Position numbers and translations under genes: made by a program
The notes under the pieces: model-generated
The model's input: only the letters and a program-made list of their open reading frames with translations
Databases searched by the model: none
What the model was told of the DNA's origin: nothing
In this document: piece by piece, positions 7,687 to 14,479 of the stretch
Layout of the letters: each line of letters begins with the position of its first letter
How positions within the stretch are numbered: the stretch's first letter is position 1
Assembly: GCA_934572465.1 (NCBI GenBank)
Contig: CAKTLG010000028.1
Location: 1 to 25,339, forward strand
Source of the DNA: an uncultured Oscillospiraceae bacterium
Lineage (GTDB): Bacteria > Bacillota > Clostridia > Oscillospirales > Oscillospiraceae
Direction: 5' to 3'
Length of the DNA: 25,339 nucleotides

Positions 7687-8706
7687 TCATCTCCCGAACG
7701 GGCAGTTCGGATAATGGCAGGGCTTGCAGCCAAGGCACAGCCCGCCTTCGCCGAGGGCGACCACGTCGGCGCGCGTGACCTCCACGCCCGCCGCGATGCG
7801 CGGCAGCACCAGATCAAAGATCGTCGCGCCCGCGTACATCACGCAGCCCGGCAGGCCCATGACGGGCATACCGTCGTCAAAATACCCCAGCAGGAACATC
7901 GCCCCCGGCAGCACCGGCGCGCCGTAGGTCACGATGCGAGCGCCGCTCAGGCGCACGCCGCCCGGCGTATTGTCGTCCGGATCGACGCTCATGCCGCCGG
8001 TGCAGAGGATCATGTCGGGCTTTCTCTCCCGCATGGCGAGGATCGCGCCGCGCACGTTCTCTACCCCGTCGCCGGACTGGACGGACGCGATCGTCTCGAT
8101 GCCGTAAGCCTTCAGCTTGTCAACGACCACGGGGGTGAAGGTGTCCTTGATGATGCCCTTTTTGACCTCGTTTCCGGTCGTAACGATGCAGGCCGTCCTC
8201 TTTACGAACGGCAGCAGCTCCAGCAGCGGCGCATCGCCCGCCGCGGCCTCCGCGGCGCGCAGCTTCTCCTCCTCGATCACGAGCGGGATCACGCGCATAC
8301 CGGCCAGCTTGTCGCCCTTGCGCACGGCGGTATTCCCTCTGCGCGTGGCGATCATCACGTCCTCCTGCGCGTTCACGGCGATCAGCCGCTCGCTTCTCAC
8401 GCGGAACAGCCCGTCGCACGCGGCCTTGAGCTCGATCTTGCCCTCCTTGACCTCGCTGCGGAGCATATGCTCGTTCGCGCACAGCGCGAGCAGACGCTCG
8501 GCCGCGTCGTTCTCGTGCACCATGCCCGGCGTCAGCTCGTAGATGTAGAGATTCTCCTTCCCCATGCTCAAAAGCACGGGGATGTCCTCCTCCGTCACCA
8601 CATGGCCCTTGCGGAAGCGCGCGTCCTTGTATTCGTCCTTGATGATCTGCGTCAGATCGTGGCAGAGCACATGCCCCACCGCGTCCTGCGTCCGGATAAG
8701 CTTCAT
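7687..8706 (-). CDS. Molybdopterin-binding protein (MoeA/MoaB-like domain) with Cys-rich tail
   Basis: The 339-aa protein carries a MoCF-type molybdopterin-binding domain at about 170-310: ACIVTTGNEVKKGIIKDTF, DMILCTGGMSVDPDDNTPGGV and the PVLPGAMFLLGYFDDG..VMGLPGC segment. The N-terminal half (MKLIRTQDAVGHVLCHDLTQIIKDEYKDARFRKGHVV) resembles the substrate-facing part of MoeA-related proteins but is shorter than true MoeA (about 400 aa). The C-terminus reads CLGCKPCHYPNC, a C-x2-C-x2-C-x4-C motif suited to zinc or an iron-sulphur cluster. GGAGGG precedes ATG 8706. It lies upstream of modA on the same strand and divergent to iclR. A role in molybdenum cofactor insertion or sensing is inferred. 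Confidence 0.8.
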   Translation of the reverse strand: MKLIRTQDAVGHVLCHDLTQIIKDEYKDARFRKGHVVTEEDIPVLLSMGKENLYIYELTPGMVHENDAAERLLALCANEHMLRSEVKEGKIELKAACDGLFRVRSERLIAVNAQEDVMIATRRGNTAVRKGDKLAGMRVIPLVIEEEKLRAAEAAAGDAPLLELLPFVKRTACIVTTGNEVKKGIIKDTFTPVVVDKLKAYGIETIASVQSGDGVENVRGAILAMRERKPDMILCTGGMSVDPDDNTPGGVRLSGARIVTYGAPVLPGAMFLLGYFDDGMPVMGLPGCVMYAGATIFDLVLPRIAAGVEVTRADVVALGEGGLCLGCKPCHYPNCPFGR

Positions 8707-8734
8707 TTCGACCCTCCGCGCCTGAGTTTGCCTT

Positions 8735-8764
8735 ATCTTACCATGCTTCGCCCCCGCAATGCAA
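8735..8764 (-). promoter_or_regulatory. Possible promoter of the MoeA-like gene
   Basis: On the minus strand, TTGCAT (8764-8759) is followed by 18 bp and TAAGAT (8740-8735). This places the start about 35 bp before the ATG. The match is moderate. The iclR operator lies upstream of it in the shared divergent region. Confidence 0.4.
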
Positions 8765-8808
8765 ACAAGCTGTGCGGCATTGTCGGATTCTTAATCAGCT
8801 TTATCGGA

Positions 8809-8843
8809 TTATTCTTGACAGAGAATAACGAAACCGCTATGCT
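8809..8843 (+). promoter_or_regulatory. iclR promoter with overlapping operator
   Basis: TTGACA (8815-8820), a 17-bp spacer and TATGCT (8838-8843) form a good sigma-A promoter. An inverted repeat, TTATTCT-N6-AGAATAA (8809-8828), overlaps the -35 and spacer, and includes the word AGAGAATAACGA that also occurs before modA. This arrangement suggests autorepression by the IclR protein. Confidence 0.65.
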
Positions 8844-8867
8844 GGTCAGGAAAGGAGCTGGCGCGCC

Positions 8868-9647
8868 ATGGTGGATGGGAATATCATATTGTCCGTTGCA
8901 AAGGCCATGGAGCTGCTGCAGCTTTTGAGTCAGGCGAAAAAGCCCCTGTCGCTCAAGGAGCTCTCCGCGCAGTGCGGCTATCCGAAAAGCACGGTCTTCG
9001 GCCTGCTGACCACCATGCGGACCTACGACGTGGTCACGCAGACCGCGGACGGCAAGTACTCGCTGGGGCTGCAGCTTTTTGAATATGGCCGCCGCGTCGA
9101 GCGCTCGTGGGACATCTCCCTTGTCGCGCGGCCCTATATGGAGCTTTTGTGCCAGCAGACGGGCGCGTCCGTCATGCTCTCAGTCTGCGAGGGCGGCAGC
9201 GTCATCACGCTCGATCAAGTGGAGCCGCGCGGCGCGCTGCGCATCGTGTCCGACGTCGGCTCGCGTCTGCCGGTCTACTGCACGTCGCAGGGCAAGGTGT
9301 TTCTGGCGCATATGTCCCGCACCGGCGCGGAGGCGCTGCTGCGCGCGCAGCGCATGACGCAGTTCACGCCCCACACCGTCACCGATCCCGCCGCGCTGCT
9401 GCGGGAGGTCGATCAGTGCCGCGCGAACGGCTACGCCATCGAAAACGGCGAGTACAAGATTGGTCTGCGCTCCATCTCCGCGCCGGTCTACACCGTCGAG
9501 GGGCGCGCACGCTACGCCGTGGGCGTGATCGGCATGTTCCGCAGCGCCCGCTCCGACGAATTCCGCGCCGCCGTGGAGCAGGTATGCGTCACGGCGTCCA
9601 TGATCTCAGCCGCACTGGGCTATCGAAAGCAGGAGGGAAGCACATGA
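8868..9647 (+). CDS. IclR-family transcriptional regulator
   Basis: The 259-aa protein has an N-terminal winged helix-turn-helix (ILSVAKAMELLQLLSQAKKPLSLKELSAQCGYPKSTVFGLLTTM, about 7-50) and a C-terminal ligand-binding domain. The latter contains LPVYCTSQGKVFLAHM, RANGYAIENGEYKIGLRSISAPVYT and a hydrophobic tail typical of IclR. AAAGGAG precedes ATG 8868. The stop overlaps the next start as ATGA, so regulator and MogA-like protein are made together. The family binds small effectors; the effector here is unknown. Its location between two molybdenum gene sets and the shared operator word make it the likely regulator of molybdate uptake. Confidence 0.88.
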   Translation: MVDGNIILSVAKAMELLQLLSQAKKPLSLKELSAQCGYPKSTVFGLLTTMRTYDVVTQTADGKYSLGLQLFEYGRRVERSWDISLVARPYMELLCQQTGASVMLSVCEGGSVITLDQVEPRGALRIVSDVGSRLPVYCTSQGKVFLAHMSRTGAEALLRAQRMTQFTPHTVTDPAALLREVDQCRANGYAIENGEYKIGLRSISAPVYTVEGRARYAVGVIGMFRSARSDEFRAAVEQVCVTASMISAALGYRKQEGST

Positions 9648-10126
9648 ACTACACCGCAGCCGTCATCACCGTCAGCGACCTTGGCAGCAGAGGGCTCCGC
9701 GAGGACACCAGCGGCCCCGCCGTGCGCGCCATGCTGGAGGAGGCGGGCTTTTCCGTCGTCCACACCGCCGTCGTGCCGGACGAGATCGCCGACATCCGCG
9801 CCGCGCTCTGCACCTGCGCCGACGAAAAGCGCATCGGTCTTATCGTCACGACCGGCGGCACGGGGCTATCGCCCCGCGACGTGACGCCGGAGGCGACGCT
9901 CTCGGTCGTCGAGCGCGAGATACGCGCCATCCCCGTCGCCATGTGGATCGAGGGGCTGAAGCACACGCCCCGCGCCATGCTCTCCCGCGCCGTGGCGGGC
10001 ACGCGCGGCAGCAGCCTCATCCTCAACCTGCCCGGCTCGGAAAGGGCCGCGCGCGAAAATCTCTCCGCCGTCGTCGGCGCGCTGGAGCACGCGATGCACA
10101 TGATCGCCGCCGAGGGCCACGGCTGA
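9644..10126 (+). CDS. MogA/MoaB-family molybdopterin adenylyltransferase
   Basis: The 160-aa protein belongs to the MoaB/MogA family, which activates molybdopterin by adenylation before metal insertion. Hallmarks are AAVITVSDLGSRGLREDTSGP at the N-terminus, the GGTGLSPRDVTPEAT motif in the centre (about 75-89) and RGSSLILNLPGSERAARENL near 125-144. Length matches single-domain MoaB/MogA. The start is ATG 9644, which overlaps the iclR stop by 4 bp and follows AGGAGGG; longer in-frame upstream sequence is only the iclR gene read in another frame. It ends before a bidirectional terminator. MogA versus MoaB cannot be separated by eye. Confidence 0.88.
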   Translation: MNYTAAVITVSDLGSRGLREDTSGPAVRAMLEEAGFSVVHTAVVPDEIADIRAALCTCADEKRIGLIVTTGGTGLSPRDVTPEATLSVVEREIRAIPVAMWIEGLKHTPRAMLSRAVAGTRGSSLILNLPGSERAARENLSAVVGALEHAMHMIAAEGHG

Positions 10127-10162
10127 ACCGCGCCCGCCGAAATGCATATGACAGAAAAGGAC

Positions 10163-10190
10163 AAGCGCCCGAGCTTTCGCTCGGGCGCTT
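10163..10190. terminator. Bidirectional terminator between mogA-like gene and SLH protein 1
   Basis: A perfect 12-bp stem (10163-10174 with 10179-10190) with a TTTC loop separates two convergent genes. T-rich sequence follows on both sides. The core of stem and loop is the same as that of the terminator at 14429-14458 behind SLH protein 2. Confidence 0.85.
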
Positions 10191-10207
10191 TGGTTGTGGA
10201 TCTTTGA

Positions 10208-13200
10208 TTACTGCTTTACGCCATTCTGCCAAACGACAGTGCCGTCGATTGTGACCTTGGTATCACTACTCATGCCGCTCTCAATGCTGTAAAGATCACT
10301 TTGGGTCTGAGAATCGGTACTTGCATTCTGTGTTGTGCAGTTAGTGAAAGATACATCCCAAGCAATGCCTGTATAAGACTTCAGGCATACCGCCGGCTTG
10401 TTGGCACTACCGGTATTAATGAACTTGCAATCGGTAAAGGTCAGCTTAGCATTTATACACTGTTCTTTATAAGCGTTGATAAACTTGCCACAATCAGTGT
10501 TGAAAATGCAATTCTCGAAGACAAAATCGATACCGGAGTATGTCCAGAGATTGTAATCCTTAGGATTAGAGGCAAACGTGCAGTTTTTGAATACGACCTT
10601 GCCAACACCCCAGTAACTTCCGCGGCCCTCAATGGTGCAATTCTCAAAGTACAGAGATTTTGCACGGACAAACCCCTTATAATTACCCGTGCCAACATTG
10701 ATAGTCATGTCCTTAAAAGTGACCTCGGAGCCTTCATAGCTGTAGTCTGACGAGCCTTCACCATTTGCATCTGTTACCGTCAAATCACCAGCGGTAAAGA
10801 TAGTTTTACCCGCACCGTTGCCGGTAAGCGTGAGCGTGGTGTTCGTCGTCTTAGCGTTGTCCACGTTATAAAGCGTGTAGGTACCGTCGGCCAGCTCGAT
10901 GGAGATCGCCTCGCCGGCGGTGGCATTGCTGATGATAGTTGTCAGGTCTTTCTGAGCGGCTGCCTGCGTCGCCCCGTCAATGACAAGCTTGCCGACATCT
11001 TTGTCGGGGCTATATTTTCTGCCCACGATGCGGTGCAGCGGGCTCAGCTCCGCCGTCTTGTCCACTCCATTGAGCGTTGTAGACAGCGTGCCGGTGAAGC
11101 TGCAGTTCGTAAACGTCACGGTCGTGTTTGCCTGATTCAGCCACACGCCCGCGATGCCGCCGATCTCCAGGTGGTCGCCCTCATCCTGCGCATTCGTCAG
11201 CGTCACATTGCCGCTGCTGGAGCAGTCGATAAAGCTGTTGTTGTAGTGCGCGATGCCGCTGATACCGCCGACGTCGCAGGTGGAGCCGATGACGTCGATG
11301 TTGGAGGTGACCTCCTTCACGGTGATGTTGCCCTCACCCATGAAGCCGACCACGCCGCCGACATAGGTTCTGTATCCCTCTGAGTCAGCCTTGACATAGC
11401 TGCCCTCGTCCGCGTTGATCGTGATATTGGTCAGGTTTGCATAGGCGTTCTTGCCGAACGCGCCGCCGACGTAGGCATAACCGTTCACGGTGACATTACC
11501 GCACAGGGTAATGTTGGTGTACTTGGAGGTGTAGGGCGTGCCCGCGATCGCACCGACATCAAGGTAGCCCGTAACGTTCGCATTCTGAAGCGTGAAGTTC
11601 TTGACCTCGCCGTCCGTCGTGAGGCCAAAGAGGCCGGCATCGCACAGCCCATTATTATTGATGTAAAGGTTGCTGATCGTGTGTCCCTGACCGTCAAAAA
11701 CACCTTGGAATGGGTTATTGGGTTGTGGTTTTACGTTGAATTTGCCGATGGGCGTCCATTCCTCGTTTGCAAGGTCGATATCCGCCGTCAGCTTGACGGT
11801 TTCGTTCTTGTAGCTGGTGCCGCTGTTGACCTTTCCGGCAAAGGCCTTCAGCCCGTTGGCACTGCTGATCTCGTACCAGCTCTCTGCACCGAGGATCTTG
11901 CAGAAACCGTCGCCCAGATCGACCTTCACCGTGACGTTCGTGGCGGTATTGGAGCTGTCGAGCGTACCGTTGTTATATTCGCCGACGATGGCGTTGATAT
12001 CATACTGCGCGTCGCTCGTGTAGTCTTTGTAGTTGCTCGAACGGTCGTTGATGATCGTAGAATCCTTGACCGTATTGCCGGTGATCGTCGCACCAGCATT
12101 GGCATAGCCAACCAGACCGCCGACATCACGGTAGCCCTTGACGGTGCAGTTCTCGACCGTGCAGCCGGTCACGCTTGCGTTCGGCTCGGCAGAGAGGTAA
12201 CCGGCAATCGCGCCGGCCTTGTCGCCGTCGTCATTATCCTTCACCTGCGTGGTGATGACCGCGTTCTTCACGGTGCAGTCGCGGATCGTCGTGCAGAGCG
12301 CATCGCCGGCGATGGCTGCAACATGGTTGATGCCGGTCACCGTCGCGCCGTCGATCGTCAGATTTTCGATCGTGCAGCCGGTGGAGGTGCCAAAGAAGCC
12401 GACATTCTTCTCGCCGGTGGCATTCAGGTTGCTGATGGTCTTGCCGTTTCCGTCAAAGGTGAACGCCATACCGACATCGCCCGTCACCAGCGGCGTCCAC
12501 GGCTCATTCGCAAGGTCGATGTCCGCCGTCAGCTTGACGGTCTTGCCGGCAAAGCTGGTGCCGCCGTTGACCTTTTCGGCAAAAGCCTTGAGATCAGCCG
12601 CATTGGCAACATAGTAGATGCCCAGTTCGGACAGATCCTTAAAGTATCCGCAGACCGTGCAGGTCTTGCCGGTCTTAAGCTCGTCGGACGTCCAGTCCGT
12701 CGTGGTGCGATCATCATACACGTGCGCAGCCTCCGCGCTCCTGGCGTTGCAGCGCGTGCAGGCGTGCCAGTGGTTCTCACCATCGCTCGTCCATGTCTCG
12801 GCAAAATCGTGGCCCAGCGCGGGAACGGTCTCGCAGCCGGAGAGAACTGCATGGCACACAGAGCACTTGGTGCCGGCCGTCGTGCCGACGGTCGTGCAGG
12901 TCGCGGCAACAGCCTCTGCGGCGACCTCCGTATGGCTGCCGCCTGCGGCAGTCTCCGTCTTGGTCGTGCGGCAGACGGAGCAGGTATAGGTCGTGACCGT
13001 TGTTTCGCACATGGTTTCCGTACCGGAAACTACCCACGTATGGCCCGCGGCAGGCACGATCACCTGACCGCAGACGGTGCAGATCTGTGCGGTCGTGCAG
13101 GTCGCAGCGCCGCCTGCACTGTGAGCGAGCTTATCGATCGCTGCGGTTTCTGTTTGGCCGCAGACGGTGCAGGTGTGCATTTTAGTGCCGGTCTCTGCAC

Positions 13201-14071
13201 AGGTGGGCTCTTTAGTGGTCACCCAAGCACCCCACGTATGCTTATGCGGGACATAGGTGCCGGTGCCGGGGGTGTAGGAGGTGCCGTCCTCAGACGAGGG
13301 GACAATGTAGGTCTGGCCCGCCGCGACCGGCTTGCCGTTCACACTCAGGCCGTCCGCGCCCTTCGCGGCGATGACCTTCGTGCCCTCCGGCGCGTTCGCG
13401 ATGCTCACGTTCTTCGCGGTGACGAGCACCGTGCCGCCGTTCGCCGCGTTGATCACCGCGCCGTCAACGTTCGCGTAGACGGTGATCAGGCGGTCGATGA
13501 TCGTCACGATCTCCGCGCGCGTGATGTTGCCCGCGGGATTCAGCTTGCCGTTCGCATCGCCCTTGACGATGCCCATCTGCACGAGCGCCGCGACATAGCC
13601 CGCCGCATACGCGCTCACCTGCGCGCCGTCGGGATAGCCGCTCAGGTTCGCGGCGACGGCGTCAATGCCCAGCGCGCGGCAGAGCATGACCATCGCCTGC
13701 TCGCGGGTGATGGGGGCGTTCGGCTCCGCCTTGCCGCCCGTGCCCTGCATGATGCCGGCTGCGGCGCAGCGGTCGATGGCGTCGGCGAACCAGTCGCCGG
13801 CGGCAACGTCGGTAAAGCCGTAGGACGACGCCTCCGGCAGTGCCAGCAGACGGCTCAGGATCGTCGCCATCTGCGCGCGGGTCAGCGTGCCGTCGGGCGA
13901 GAACTTGCCGTCCGCGCCCTGGAGAATGCCGTAGCCGCTCCAGCGCTCGATGGCCGCCTCGGCCCAATGGCCGTTCGTGTCGGCGTAGCTGCCCGCCGCG
14001 AACGTGGCCGTCGGCAGCAGCGTCAGCGTTAAGCACAGCGCCAACACAATGGATAATAGCTTGCGTTTCAT
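10208..14071 (-). CDS. SLH-domain surface protein 1 with CxxC modules and beta-helix/GLUG body
   Basis: The 1287-aa product has a signal peptide (MKRKLLSIVLALCLTLTLLP..., cleavage near residue 25). Three SLH domains (about 28-75, 86-135, 145-195, with TRAQ, TREQ and TRAE motifs) should bind secondary cell wall polymer. After a linker to about 279, residues 291-475 carry six CxxC knuckles (CTVCG, CSVC, CTRC types). Two related modules follow, starting LKAFAEKVNGGTS near 494 and LKAFAGKVNSGTS near 741, each with GLUG-like VGGLVGYA or VGAIAG strands. The last 280 residues look like a parallel beta-helix (FENCTI, FKNCTF, FTDCKF). ATG 14071 has AAGGAGG 7 nt upstream; the in-frame extension to 14230 is non-coding repeat. 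The first 279 codons are identical to SLH protein 2. Function is probably adhesion or glycan contact (inference). Confidence 0.88.
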   Translation of the reverse strand: MKRKLLSIVLALCLTLTLLPTATFAAGSYADTNGHWAEAAIERWSGYGILQGADGKFSPDGTLTRAQMATILSRLLALPEASSYGFTDVAAGDWFADAIDRCAAAGIMQGTGGKAEPNAPITREQAMVMLCRALGIDAVAANLSGYPDGAQVSAYAAGYVAALVQMGIVKGDANGKLNPAGNITRAEIVTIIDRLITVYANVDGAVINAANGGTVLVTAKNVSIANAPEGTKVIAAKGADGLSVNGKPVAAGQTYIVPSSEDGTSYTPGTGTYVPHKHTWGAWVTTKEPTCAETGTKMHTCTVCGQTETAAIDKLAHSAGGAATCTTAQICTVCGQVIVPAAGHTWVVSGTETMCETTVTTYTCSVCRTTKTETAAGGSHTEVAAEAVAATCTTVGTTAGTKCSVCHAVLSGCETVPALGHDFAETWTSDGENHWHACTRCNARSAEAAHVYDDRTTTDWTSDELKTGKTCTVCGYFKDLSELGIYYVANAADLKAFAEKVNGGTSFAGKTVKLTADIDLANEPWTPLVTGDVGMAFTFDGNGKTISNLNATGEKNVGFFGTSTGCTIENLTIDGATVTGINHVAAIAGDALCTTIRDCTVKNAVITTQVKDNDDGDKAGAIAGYLSAEPNASVTGCTVENCTVKGYRDVGGLVGYANAGATITGNTVKDSTIINDRSSNYKDYTSDAQYDINAIVGEYNNGTLDSSNTATNVTVKVDLGDGFCKILGAESWYEISSANGLKAFAGKVNSGTSYKNETVKLTADIDLANEEWTPIGKFNVKPQPNNPFQGVFDGQGHTISNLYINNNGLCDAGLFGLTTDGEVKNFTLQNANVTGYLDVGAIAGTPYTSKYTNITLCGNVTVNGYAYVGGAFGKNAYANLTNITINADEGSYVKADSEGYRTYVGGVVGFMGEGNITVKEVTSNIDVIGSTCDVGGISGIAHYNNSFIDCSSSGNVTLTNAQDEGDHLEIGGIAGVWLNQANTTVTFTNCSFTGTLSTTLNGVDKTAELSPLHRIVGRKYSPDKDVGKLVIDGATQAAAQKDLTTIISNATAGEAISIELADGTYTLYNVDNAKTTNTTLTLTGNGAGKTIFTAGDLTVTDANGEGSSDYSYEGSEVTFKDMTINVGTGNYKGFVRAKSLYFENCTIEGRGSYWGVGKVVFKNCTFASNPKDYNLWTYSGIDFVFENCIFNTDCGKFINAYKEQCINAKLTFTDCKFINTGSANKPAVCLKSYTGIAWDVSFTNCTTQNASTDSQTQSDLYSIESGMSSDTKVTIDGTVVWQNGVKQ

Positions 14072-14111
14072 GTTTTTCCTCCTTGGTTCTATATACTCCG
14101 CGGCTCCCCGC
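13234..14111 (-). repeat. 878-bp perfect repeat, copy 1 (SLH anchor cassette)
   Basis: Identical by eye to 16333-17210 (offset 3099). It covers 40 bp of leader with the ribosome site, the signal peptide, all three SLH domains and the linker to HKHT. Identity stops abruptly at both ends. Synonymous positions are identical too, so the copies are very recently duplicated or kept alike by gene conversion. Confidence 0.92.
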
Positions 14112-14259
14112 AGTTGGATCACAAAGCCGCAAAAACTGACAAAAAAGCAGGAAAAAGGCGCTTTCAAGGCATGATCCCACACGCCAGAAACGTCTTTTAT
14201 CTCAGTTGAAAAGGGCTGCGGGCAACACAAATGAGCAGAGTTTTACCTGCTCTGCTGTC

Positions 14260-14289
14260 AGTGTAAGGCATCCGCTTCAAGATTGTCAA
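14260..14289 (-). promoter_or_regulatory. Promoter P2 in element R copy 1, upstream of SLH protein 1
   Basis: Minus-strand TTGACA (14289-14284), 18-bp spacer, TACACT (14265-14260). Predicts a leader of about 180 nt to the SLH protein 1 start. The same boxes and spacing are kept in copy 2, which argues that they are used. Confidence 0.6.
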
Positions 14290-14356
14290 CCCCTGTTTTT
14301 GATGAAGTGCGCGTCAGCGCCGCTCTATCCTCATGTGGGATATTGATACAGTGTAC

Positions 14357-14384
14357 AGTATAGCATAATTTGAGAAAAATGCAA
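14357..14384 (-). promoter_or_regulatory. Promoter P1 in element R copy 1
   Basis: Minus-strand TTGCAT (14384-14379), 16-bp spacer, TATACT (14362-14357) with a TGC extended -10. The boxes are conserved in copy 2 while the spacer differs at several bases, suggesting selection on the promoter. Confidence 0.6.
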
Positions 14385-14428
14385 GCCCTTGCCGCGCATT
14401 ACCGCCGCTTTTTCCCGCAGGAAAAGGG

Positions 14429-14458
14429 AAGACGCCCGAGCTTTCGCTCGGGCGTCTT
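14429..14458 (-). terminator. Terminator of SLH protein 2
   Basis: A 13-bp perfect stem (14429-14441 with 14446-14458), TTTC loop, followed on the minus strand by CCCTTTTCCTG. Its core equals that of the terminator behind SLH protein 1, so the two genes share both ends. Confidence 0.85.
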
Positions 14459-14479
14459 TTGGATATACGTTCAGAAGGA

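Larger units (their letters stand above)
14152..14398 (-). repeat. Non-coding promoter element R, copy 1
   Basis: This ~250-bp stretch is about 80% alike to 18150-18438 in the same orientation. It holds two leftward promoters: TTGCAT-N16-TATACT (14384-14357) and TTGACA-N18-TACACT (14289-14260). Then come two CTGCT units at 14247-14256 and a degenerate hairpin near 14158-14195. In copy 2 that hairpin is a strong terminator. Here the lower stem has lost pairing, so leftward transcripts can enter SLH protein 1. With the short link to 14111 and the terminator at 14429-14458, this explains the whole gene-free stretch 14072-14479. Confidence 0.75.

Noticed and set aside
11681..14032. 783-codon open frame on the plus strand opposite SLH protein 1
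   Set aside because: Also an antisense shadow; part of it repeats opposite SLH protein 2 simply because the sense strands are identical there.
14072..14230. Longer N-terminus for SLH protein 1 starting CCPQPF
   Set aside because: The extension lies in non-coding element R, lacks a ribosome site and would bury the signal peptide. A similar frame opposite element R copy 2 is equally spurious.
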